From contig NC_087062.1 of NCBI RefSeq assembly GCF_963678635.1, positions 85,143,890-85,207,889 on the forward strand: DNA of 64,000 nt, read 5' to 3'. The stretch comes from Symsagittifera roscoffensis (lineage: Eukaryota; Xenacoelomorpha; Acoela; Convolutidae). The notes under the pieces are model-generated. The model made no database searches, was not told the origin of the DNA, and saw only the letters and a list, made by a program, of their open reading frames with translations. The position numbers were made by a program, and so were the translations under genes. Numbering within the stretch: position 1 is the first letter of the stretch; each line of letters starts with the position of its first letter. Positions 12,001-24,000 of this stretch are shown one piece after another.

Positions 12001-15000
12001 TCAATGGTGTTTTGTTTTCAGAGATCATGTTGATCGTTTTTTTCTCTTAGTTCGCAACCGTCCAAATGACTGTTGCATTAGGCCTGCAAGATTGGCCCTG
12101 AATAAATAGTAACAATACATAACAGATTATTAATCATAATAATTCTCCAAGGTTACTGTGGCAACAGTACTACACAGTACCACATTCCCCTGAGGACAAC
12201 AAAATTTTATATACTACCAAATAAAATTTTAAAAATACAATATGAGTTTTAGTCTCAGTTTACTATCAATGTTTGAATTTGTTTAACTTTCTACTCCTTG
12301 ATTGTCTTTTCCGGCTCCGCAGCATTCCATGATTTAGAAATGTCCAACGATGTAGCCCAAAATCTTCGTTTGAACAAATGTCGCTCTAATAGGCCAAATG
12401 TCTTGTTTACTAGCGTTGTTTCACTGTTACCAGTTTTAATTGTCGCTAATCTCGTCCTGTAGGCCTCAGGGCTGCCAGATTTAAATCCGTAATGTCGTCT
12501 TTGCAAGTAATCAGTTTTACAGAATGGGACACTGGGCTGCCATATCTCTTTGGCACCTGATTCTTCGTCTGTCTATTGCTCCGCCTCACTGTTGTCTGTT
12601 CTTCTTCCTTGTCCGACTCATCGGAGAAACCTGGCGGAGGACAAATAGCGGTTGAGCCCGCTTTTTGAGTGAGTATTTGTTCAGCTTTGTTTTGAACACC
12701 TCTGGTCAAAACCTGCTCTGCGAGGTCATCCCATTTCTCTGGCGTCATATCCTTGTTCTGGAATGTATCCAGAATTTCTTTTTCTCTCGTCTGACGAGTA
12801 ATGCGATTACTCTCTGATACTTTCTTCGGAGTGGATGACGCTGTCAACTCAGCGTTGCCAATGTCTCGATCTTTAGGGTCCTTCGCTGCTGTTTTGACAG
12901 CTTTTAATTTACGAGTTTCTTGTGTTGTAGATTTGCTCAAACTACTCTTTTGACTCTGCACCAACGGTCCTGCTCTGTTCGGTTTATTCCGTTTACCACC
13001 TAAATTCAGGCCACCGCCCGTCTCCGTCTACTATAATCGGAGAATTTTGAAATTTATGATTAGCCTCCAGTAATTGCATTGGCCTCCAGTAATTGCTTCA
13101 ACTCCTTAGCTCTTGCCCGTTCCTTTGCTGCGGCCGTATTTCGTAGGAACAGTGGACTGTCATCACGACTATTTTGTCCTTTCCGAATGATCTTCGCGTT
13201 ATCCCTCGACTGGTCTATGCGTCTTTTCAATTGAGAAGCTGTTAACGCAGATCTTTCCAGATTTTGTTCATCTAAACGACCAGACTCATTAAGGAATTTA
13301 TATCTCAAAATTTTAAATTCAGTTTTGGGCAATCGACTGAAGTGTGCCTCAAATAGTGACAGTTTTATCGTTTTCTGTTTATTCCATCTTAATCCCCTAA
13401 TAATTGTACTTAAGCAAAGTTTAATCGATTGTACGTTTTCATCGAGCAGCATAACACCCAACCTTCGTTTAACGGTCTGTATTGTTCGCTAAACCAAGTC
13501 ACATCCTCGATGATCACCAACCGAACAGAATTTTTGTGTAATATGATTTTCTGTGCAGAATTTTTGCCTCGCTTTTCCTTTAAACCCGGAAAACTGATCC
13601 GTTTTAATCGACTCCGGTATCCCATGTGTGTCAATATAGGTACGAAGAAAGTTTATTGTTGATTTTCGCCCAGTAGATTTCGTGACTTTAACTGACGAGA
13701 CTTAGAGATTTTATCAATAGCAACTAATAAAAATATCTTCTTCCCCTTATGGTCTTCAAGTGGGCCGCATAGTCTAATTGCAATTCTTGCCCTGGCTGCG
13801 TCAACATTGGAAGTGGTTTAGCCGAATTTTTTGGAATTATATATTTAGCGTTCTCACCATAACGAGTGCAACTCCTACACTCTTCGGCCATGTTGACTAT
13901 GTCTCTGTGCATGTGTGGCCACCATAAATAGTTGGACACCTCTAACATTGCCTCCTGGCCGAGATGTCCTTGATGAAGTCGACGAAGCACAGCTTGTCTC
14001 AGCTTGTCCGGTACGGCTAATCGGTTGTCCACCAGAACACAGTCGTCCACCACTGACATCTGGTGCCACAGAAGATTAGTTTAGGGCCCCATTAGTTCAA
14101 ATCTTTTCCTGTCATTAGGCTCCACCCTCTCCTTAGGCGATCCATCCAAATATCTTCTGTTACTAGTTCCGCAAGCAGACTTTTGTCGAATAATTTCGTG
14201 AGAGATAGTGGGCCATTCACCGCATCTAGTTGCTCCGTCAGTTGATATTCGTTTTTCCGAGATCTGTGACCTACCTTCTTGGTTTCTTTAGGTGTGACGA
14301 CACTAACTTCCGGACTGTATTCCCTGTCCTCGATGCTATCTCCGGTTAAATCCACTTCAATTACTTGCCCTATACCTGCTTCATCCCTTGATGTGTTCTG
14401 CAATAGCGTTTTTGGACTCTGCATTAACGAGGTGGCTTCTAATTCCATCATTGATCTGGGTTTATCATATCTCTCCGCCCCTATGAGATACCAAAACGAA
14501 ACTAATGCTGGTTGTGCTGTTACAGCAGTTGATTGGCCGCTGTTTCCGGTGTTCGCCAGGAGTTGTCTGTTCATTGCTCTCCATTCCACCTGTGGCATTT
14601 CGTCTGAGTCTGAATTGTCTGAGTCTGATTTAGTTGGAGTGCGCTGTATCGTCCTAGTCCTTTGGAATGCTGTTTCCGTGACTTACTCCCTCAACGTATC
14701 AATGCTATTTCGTTCCTGTATTCTGACCATTTTTCTCCCCTTTCCGTTGTTCGATGCTTCGCCTGTTTAAATTTCTTTATTCTTCTTCAGACGCTCTCGA
14801 TATGATAACTTTCCTTAAATTATTTTAAATTTTTCGACCGACTGTATTGACTGACAACTTTGAGATAAACTGATTTCTGGTTTTTCACCACTTTCTCGTT
14901 TTAACAATCGCGAACTTGTTAACTTGTTTCGCTATCGTTCCGGTCATGCTCTGTTCGTTTTGGTCCGTTTTGGTTGCCATAGCAACTGTTGGATGACGTG

Positions 15001-18000
15001 TTCTCTTTTGACACATTTTGATCATTTTCAGAATATTCTAGAACGTTTTCGTTCCGGTCGAGCCCATCGTGATCTCTCAATCGACTGTGTAAACAGTCGA
15101 GAGCTTTATGAAAGCTTTCTATCGATGTGACTACAAATTTTTTATCCAACAATGACTCTGGCCACGGTTCGCCGTTAGGGTCTCTAGACAAATAATCTAC
15201 TATACCCATATCTTTTCCTGGTATATGAACAACCTTAAATTGATAGGGTAATAGTCTATCTACCCATCTAGTCAGCCTAGATTGATAGGTTTTGTTTGAC
15301 CTATTTTCATCTAAAGCGGAAACCAACGCTTTATGATCTGTGGCTATCACGAATTCCTTCCCTAACAGATAATGTTTAAATCGATCAACAGACCATACTA
15401 CTGCTAGCAGTTCCAGCTCATTTGTTGATTATTTCTTTTCTTGAACGTTCAAATATCTCGACGCAAATGCGATTGATACCCACTCCGCCTCGGCTTTTTG
15501 TTGTTCCAACGTTGCGCCTGACCCACTATGGCAGGCGTCACATTTTACTCTTTTACCCATCTTAGAGTCGTAATAGTGGATTTTGGTTATTTTCGCAACC
15601 GCTATTTTTATCAATTCGAATTTTTCCGAATGTTCTTCCCCCCATTCGAATTTTTTAACCTGAATTTTTACACTTTTCAGTTTCTTTTTCTCGTTCTCTT
15701 CTCGCAAAAGAGGTTTAATTTTTTTTAGTTAAACTAGCCGCGTTTGGAATGAGTTTGGCCAAATGGTTTATGCTACCCATAAATGACCTGAGTTGTTTCA
15801 ATGATTTTGGCGGACTGAGCTTCAATATCGCTTCCGTTTTTGTTATTTTTGATTGGAATACCGTCTAACGATAACTTGTACCCCAGCCAATTTACCTCAC
15901 TTTGAAAGAATTCCTATTTCGACAGCTTTAATGCCAAGTTTTCTTTGTCTAATTTTCCAACATGTTCATAATCAATTTTTCATGTTCTTGTTCAGTCCCT
16001 TTAGATACAATGAGTATGTCATCAAGGAAACAGAACGTAATTTCGCATGATTTAGAGTTCTATCCATAGCTTTTTGAAACTCTGCTGGCATGTCTCCAAG
16101 GCCATAAAATCCGGTAAGAAACCTGTATGTTCCAGTGGATTGTCCGCCTATGATGTTAAAGTTGCATTGTTTAGCTGTCTCTGCAGTCAAATTTAATTGG
16201 CTGTACGCATACTTCAAGTCTAATACTGAGAAATATAACGTACCGTTTGCATTTGCTGTTACTATTTGACTGACCCCATCCAATAACTCATCATCATACG
16301 GCATTTGATATTTGTTTTTAAACAACTGCCGGTTGATAGGTTTTACAACTAGAGCCAATTTTATGGAATCATCTTTTTTTACTGTGATTACAATAGATGC
16401 TATAAAACAATCGCTAGTACATTTGTCCAGACGTTTTATATGCACTTCGTTTAACAGTTTTTCCATTTTTTCATGCACCTTTTCCTGTATGTGTATTTTT
16501 TCAGTTAAATTAGCCGCGTTTGGAATGAATTTGGCCAAATGGTTTATGCTACCCATAAATGACCTGAGTTGTTTCAATGATTTTGGCGGACTGAGCTTCA
16601 ATATCGCTTCCGTTTTTGTTATTTTTGGTTGGAATACCGTCTAACGATAACTTGTGCCCCAGCCAGTTTACCTCATTTTGAAAGAATTCACATTTCGACA
16701 GCTTTAATGCCAAGTTTTCTTTGTCTAATTTTTCCAACACGTTCATAATCAATTTTTCATGTTCTTGTTCAGTCGTTTTAGATACAATGAGTATGTCATC
16801 AGGGAAACAGAACGTAATTTCGCATGATTTAGAGTTCAAGTCTAATACTGAGAAATATAACGTACCGTTTGCATTTGCTGTTACTATTTGACTGACCCCA
16901 TCCAATAACTCATCAACATAAGGCATTTGATATTTGTTTTTAAACAACTGCCGGTTGATAGGTTTTACATCTAGAGCCAATTTTATGGAATCATCTTTTT
17001 TTACTGTGATTACAATAGGTGCTATAAAACAATCGCTAGTACATTTGTCCAGACGTTTTATATGCACTTCGTTTAACAGTTTTTCCATTTCTTCATGCAC
17101 CTTTTCCTGTAAGTGTTTTGGAAACCTTCTCCCTTTTTCTTGTAAGGGACAAAGTGGATATTTGAACTTTGTACTGACGACATGATTTTTCGAACAACCC
17201 TGACGATCAAAAAGGTTTTTAAATTTACTGTAAAATTTGCTTTTCCAACCTTCTGGCTGTTTGCACAGTAGCACATCAAACCTCGTCTTGTCTTTTGGTG
17301 CCATCTTCTGTGTTGTGTGTATCCCCACTTTGATCTATAAGTCCAGCCCCAATATACATCTTGTGCGTCGTTCTGTAATCAGAAACGATGCCCCCACTAC
17401 TTCCCACCCTGCCGAGCGGATGATTGTGGTGATTGCTCCCAAAAAATTATTTGGCTGTTTATTGTAGTCTACAAATTGAGCGGACAAATTTAGATTCTCC
17501 CGTGGAATAAACTTTGTATTTTCAGAAGACTCTAAAATTTGTTTTGCTGTCGCCCAATTTAAGAACGATACTGGACTACCTGAGTCAATAGTCATATTGA
17601 TGATTTGATGATCAATTCTGAACAAAGCTTTCAATGACTTTATTTGTTGTGATCGAGGATTCCTGCGAATATCAACCTTTTTTATGTCTTTAATGCTATG
17701 TTGATCGTTCTTTTCTCTTAGTTCGCAACCGTCCAAATGACTGTTGCATTAGGCCTGCAAGATTGGCCTTGAATAAATAATAACAATACATAACAGATTA
17801 ATAATAATAATTCTCCAAGGCTACTGTGGCAACAGTACTACACAGTACCACACAAACCATACTGGATTAAATCTGTATAATCCAATTTTTTTTAAATCTT
17901 CTATCTTTTAACATTTTGAGAGAAATTTAGCACTTAAGGGTATTGGTTCAGCGTTCACTTTGGAGATCCTCAGATCTTGCAACCGATCCCCTGCCATGGC

Positions 18001-21000
18001 AATGATAGTGTGTGAGGACCAGCTCTCATTTGACCTCTACCTTCGGAACAACCACAGCATGGCCAGTTTTGGCCTAATCACGGTACCGCTAAAAAATCTA
18101 AAGGCAAAAAAACAGCGTTGAGTCGCAAAAAAAACAGTTTGTCATAACAGAATCATTCGGTCTGGAATGTAGGGAAGTAAGATAAACGGACTATGCTTAG
18201 ACAGGCTTGATAGCCTCTTGATGGATCCTGTGCGAGTCATAGAAACCATTATCATAATACTCATGATGGTTTATGACTAATACTTCTCTGATGATTATGA
18301 CTATTGCTTCTCTGATGATTATGATGATTATGACTATTACTTCTTTTTAATTTTCCTGCAATAAAAATAGTTTTTAGATCTGGAGTACTTCTGGAAACGA
18401 CAAATCTTGGCGCCAAACGGGACTCTACTTGACGACGAAGAGTGGATCGAAGAAAACGATCGCTTCATTGTTGACGAGAATAACGGCAACCTCTACATGA
18501 TTAAGCCGAGTCCGAGCGACCTGAACCGAGTGTACAGGTGTGTCGTGCAAAACGAGAAAGAGTTTGAACAGCAGTCAGAGGGCTACGGCTTCAGGTACGG
18601 ACCCCCAGTCAGCATCCGGAGGAGCACGGATCTGCCGACGATGAATGACCTCTCGTTCAAGTTCCCCAGCCAGAATGCGGAGTACAAGATTCGGGCAACT
18701 AAAAACATCACAATGAGCTGTATTGCAGATGGAGGGTAGGAAAAACAACTGAATTGAAGTGTTTGGCTCAAGTTTGAAAAAAAACAAGCAAATTAAATTG
18801 AGCTTGCTCATAATTAGATCAAGTTTGTTAGTTTCGAAGTTATTTCCGAAGTCCTATTAATCAGATTCAAGTTTTTTGAACAGCAGGCTCAGAACAACAC
18901 CAAACTTTGGGCGAAATCAATATAAAGCTAAAACTGATTTTAAAAAACTTGCAAAAATGAAAAATAACAGAATATTTTTTTTCAGTTATGATCTGCTGGC
19001 GTACAGTTGGACTGTTCCGGACCCGACCGCATCTAACACTTTCTACCGCTTCCGGGGTGCTAAGCTGGACATCATCGGAGCTACACTGAGCAACAACGGA
19101 GAGTACGAATGCACAGTGAGAAACAGAGACAGAGAGACGTCTATCAAAATGTTCTTATACGTATTCGGTAAATTGACAGTTTTCGTATAACTTTGCACAG
19201 GTATGCAGTTCATTACTAAAACTTGGGGCGTAACTAAAAGTTAATTTAGTTTTAATTTAGAGGGGGCGGGGTGCTGAAAGAATTCGCACGCAGCACCAAA
19301 GGAATAATATTGGTCGATCTAAAAGAATATATGAAAAAAAATCAAAAACTTAGATTTTTTTCCTTTTGAAGAAAAATTTGCGTCTTTTTAAATGTGACTG
19401 ACTGAAATCTAGGGTGCTGCTAAAGCATAATTGTAAAATTTTGTTCAATTAGTTATTGATGTGTTGAAACAATTTTGGGCGGAATTAGGAAAAGCACCCA
19501 AAAGTTAAATTGAATAATTTTTTTAGCGGCACCTAAAATCACGAAGAAACTTCAGAATCTGCAAGCCAGAGCGGGAGAACAAGTCACTTTGACTTGCGAG
19601 GCAAGTTGCCATTCTATGAATACAATATACAGTTTGGATAGTTAGAGGTTTTTCGGTTAGATCGAACAGATTTGTTTTTTGCTTCTTCTCTTAAATTCTA
19701 GTCAAATTAAGCGGGGGCGTTCAACAGTGCCGAAGTACAACAGTGCCAAAAATGAAAAAGTGTTCAACAGTGCCGAAAATTGATGATTTTCGGCACTGTT
19801 GAACTATAATTTTATTTTCGGCACTCTTGTACTTCGACACTGTTAAACGCCCCCCCCCCCCCCCCCCCCCCTAAAGGCATCTCAACAGTGACGAAGTACA
19901 ACAGTGCCGAAAACAATTTTATTGTTCAACAGTGCCGAAAATCATCAGTTTTTGGCACTGTTGAAAACTTATTCTTTTTCGGCACTGTTGTACTTCGGCA
20001 CAGTTGTACTGCCCATTTAAGCTCGTCAGATTATTTTCTTCTTTGATATTGCCTGAATCAAGGTAAAACGCTGAAAGCTTTGAGTGTGCTGTAATGTTTT
20101 TGATGTAGTTTTGGACAAACAAAATGATAAAATTTTATTATGATTTATTCTTTTTTTCTTTTTTGAAACATGAAAACTGCTGGCAAATGGTTTGCTTTTT
20201 AAAATTTCAGATCTCTTTAACTTAACTACCCCTCCCCATCCTTCTCCTCTTTTGGTGCCTTGTAACCAATTCTTGTTGCAGGCCATGGCAGAACCAGCAC
20301 CGACGTACAGGTGGTACTTCAATGGACAGCTCATAAGACAGGGGTCGGGTTTGAGCCCGAACGGGAACGCACTGGAGTTCGAGATCATTCGGGAGGAACA
20401 CTCTGGCATGTATCAGTGTGAAGCATTCAACAAATACGTCAACTCTTTCACAACTGCGCAAGTCATTGTTGACGGTCAGTTAGCTTCACCATTTGATGTT
20501 TGTTGAGGTAAGGGGCTAGGAAATCGAATCTACAGGTAATTCAGTATGAGAAATTCAGACTACAATTTTGATTTTTAATTTAAAGCAGGGAAAATGAGTA
20601 GGCAGAAACTTCCGATAGAAATGGGAATAAGTCTGCTGGTGTCAGGATACATTTCTGAAAAGTCGGATTGTTGCGTGAGACAGTGTTTCGTGAAAAGGAA
20701 GATAAAAATAGAAAACAAGTTTTTCTCCTTCTTTGAATTTTCCGACCATCTTGAATTTTCCAACTGTCTGAAGCAAAGGTGCTCGATCCGTCATTTTCTC
20801 TGAAAATCAACCATTAGATAAATTTTGAAATGATTGCTTTTCTGGTATATTTGTTTCGATTATTTCAGTCTCTGATCTAACCGTTGTGTTTTTATCAATC
20901 ATTCTTCAATGCTTTCTTTTTTTTGGTATTTTCAACTGATTATTATAGTTTGTTGATCAATTCGGTTCCCTCTCACTATTAAAAAAGTCGGAAATTTTGT

Positions 21001-24000
21001 TTAATGTAAAATTTATAGTGCTTCAACATGATACATTAAAAGGAGAGGTGGTTGAGGCAGTCAATATTGGCTAAGAAAAAAATAAAAATGTTATTTACGC
21101 CATAGTTGCTTCCCGCTATTCGAGAGTGATTGTACAATATTTGGATTAGTTAGCGTGGCTCGATTTACTTTGGAATGACTTCTGAGCTGGATTAATTCGC
21201 GGCACTTTCTTTTGACCCATTCAGATGCTGGAAGTCATTTATGGGTTTAAGCGATTTGAAGGTTTAATTTTTATGAGAGACGTTTGAAAAATAACCCTTT
21301 GGTCTAATGACGTTCTCTCAGGCTTGAGATTTGGTGTGTACAATTGAAAAGCATACAAAACTATGTGTTCGTCTGATCATAAACTGGAAAGTTTAAATAA
21401 TTTTATTATGATTGCTATTTTGATCAGGGTCGGGTCTAGGATTTTCTCGAAGAGGGACAGATTTTCAAACAGTTTTCGAAAACTTTGTTTGTCAATTTTT
21501 TTTCACCAAATTGATTTTCCGAGCTCTCCCAAAGCACTACAAAGACTCAATTTTTGGAAAAACGTGCCAAAAAAGGCGTTATCAGGCAGTTTTTGAAAGT
21601 TTTGACCAAAAATTGCGTTTTTTCTGCGCGTCCCCCCCCCCCAAAAAAAAACGGTATATATTGGCGCCAGAGGCGCTTTTAGAAAAATGTTAGAGTCCGA
21701 CAAAAATGGATATCTCAAAATTGTACAAAAGGGGACCTTTTGGGTAGGCAGGGGGTGGGGGCGACCCGTTTCCTAAATCCACCCCTGGCCATTACTAAGG
21801 TAACTGGGATATCTTTAACTATTTCCCCCTTTTGCTTTATAGTAACGAATTGCCACCCCTATAATGAAATAATTGAACGGTTAAGAGTATGCGAACTTTG
21901 TATCTAGTACCTAGTAACGAATCTCCCCCCTTTTGCAAAAGGGTGGGGGGGGGGGGGGGTAGGTGATGAGATGCGTTAACTGTATTTAGACGTGGAGCCT
22001 ATCTTTGTATCTCAGTTCGATTTCCGAGTGGACGGGGGCCTGGTGTTTGAGGAGGGATACGACGGAAAGATTCTCTGCAGGCCCTTCGCCATTCCGGTAC
22101 CCGTGTTTAGCTGGAGCTTCGAAAGTCAGATTATCCAGAACAGCTCCAAGTACCAGATGTGGCTAGATGGTACTCTGCACATCAAACAGGTGTGCAAATT
22201 AAACTCTACTAATCAAACAGTTATACTAAAACATACTTCGATTTTTTCTTCGCAATCTGAAGGTTTCGTTCGGTTGTTTAATTGCAATTATTATGAGTTG
22301 TACAATTGACATGAGCTGTAAATTGTGCAAAATTTTGTATTTTTTTTATCATAAACCTGAAAACAATATGTGATGATTATTAGTTTTAATAAGTTAACTG
22401 TATTTTGATATTAATATTACAAGACACTAATGCAGTTAATTTAAAGTTGTTCTGGATTATTTGGTTTAACTATGGAAGCCTGTACAAACGAACGACTTAG
22501 GTTTCAATTTTTTGTCTGGCAATTTTATACTACTGTACTGATGAATGGACTGCAGGTGACAGGTGCGGATACTGGAGACTACAAGTGTCTAGCTCAAGGG
22601 GGAGGAAACAGCAAAGCCATGAACTTCGAAGTAGCGGTCATACGTGAGTCATACACTCTGCATCCCTTGGTCATCATTTTCAGACACTTTCCATCTCTAA
22701 ATATTCATCATATCAAGTTAATATCCCCCCCCCCAAAAAAATCAAAATAGACCAAGTTAAGACCCTCCATCCTCCATCCCAGCGTTCAATTTAAATTAAA
22801 TTCGCTAAGAGCTGCACATAAAATGCTCTATTGTGATTGGCTGAAAATTCGAATTTAAAATGAAAAATTAACAACATCCCCCCCCCCCTAAACGGCCTAT
22901 TCAGCCAACTGATCTTTAGTCATTGAAATTGCATTTGCATTTTGATTTAATATTTTTGGAAGGTATGCAAACGAATGAACAACTTATGCATAATTACATG
23001 AACCGCAAATACATCAGGCGAGCGGTATTTTTCTACCATCAATCGCCCACCTGAATTTAAAATAACTTCAGTTTCAACTGTTCCTCACGCCGAACACTTG
23101 TTAAACAAATTGTCATGCTGTTGAACTATCCAATTAAAAACGCATTTTTTCCTCATTTACAATTTTTTTTATATACGAACCGCAGTCCGCTATTAGCATT
23201 GGTAAAAATTGTTGTGAAAAAATAACAAATTCAGTTTCTACCTTCAAAAAATTCACTTAATGTTGTGGCTAATTAAAACCTGATGCGTTTAGTGTTGATG
23301 TTCTATTCTTTACTGGTTAGATAACAGAGTTAACTTACAGCTCAGTTAGCAAATTGTTCAGCAGATTGAGAAAAATTTGACAAAAACATTAATTTATATA
23401 CAATAATAAAATAAACGAAGTTAAACAAAATTGAGTCTTCGATTTTTTGCGGCAAATCTGTCAAAGACAATCTCTTCTAAAACTGGTAAGTTTTTTATTA
23501 CCATTTAATAATTTCAAACAATCCAATTCAAAAGGTCTGTTAAAATCTACTTCAAGAAGTATCAATGACTATTAAAATTTCCTGCGTTGTCAAACGACAC
23601 CTATGTGCCAGTTTTTGACTAGAATTTCCCTGATATCAAAAAAACTCAAGCAAATAAAAAACTTTATAGATTTGTTAAAACATCGATTAGTTTTTCTTTG
23701 GTTGATGAAGTGGAGCTGATAGTTTTGCGTTTTAGAATTTAGACGAATTTTTAAAACGATTTCAAAAAGGAGTATTATGTGGCTTCTTTTGAAGAGGAGT
23801 TTTTCTCGCAGTGTCCTCTACCATTCTCCACAGCACATATAGACATAATTTTATTGTACAGTTTGTCGGCGAGAATGGCGAGAAAACCAGCTAGCGAGAA
23901 AAACTGCTCTTCAAATGAAGCCACATTATACTCTTTTTTGAAATCGTTTAAAAATTTCGTCTAAAATCTGAAAGTTCAAAATTATCAGCTCCACGTCAAC

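Larger units (their letters stand above)
4497..17852 (-). mobile_element. Tandem pair of degenerate Ty3/gypsy LTR retrotransposons (A: 4497-12184; B: 11928-17852)
   Basis: Three LTR-like blocks (4497-4765, 11928-12184, 17699-17852) separate two internal regions in the same orientation. On the minus strand each reads gag (A only), protease, RT, RNase H, a long linker, integrase, and a basic tail, the pol order of Ty3/gypsy. The central LTR serves as 5' LTR of A and 3' LTR of B, the usual outcome of unequal LTR recombination. B has lost gag, the primer site and about 100 bases of its 5' LTR. Frameshifts and stops break pol in both. Both lie antisense to contactin in its second intron. Confidence 0.9.
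3877..18377 (+). other. Intron 2 of contactin (14.5 kb), expanded by retroelements
   Basis: Bounded by AAAC|gttagt and ttttttag|ATCTGG. It holds the minisatellite (to 4236), a short TIR element (4246-4332), a 121-bp repeat, the minus-strand gypsy pair (4497-17852), the second copy of the 121-bp repeat, and about 400 bases of unique sequence with GATTATGAC-type short repeats near 18250-18340. Apart from these additions the intron would be under 1 kb. Confidence 0.85.

Noticed and set aside
17974-18102. Exon-like GC-rich stretch after the 121-bp repeat (AMIVCEDQLSFDLYLRN)
   Set aside because: Open in one frame only for about 40 codons, and that frame conflicts with the phase between exons 3784-3876 and 18378-18735, which already join correctly.
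20026-20461. Minus-strand ORFs opposite the Ig4 exon
   Set aside because: Antisense shadows of a well-supported contactin exon.
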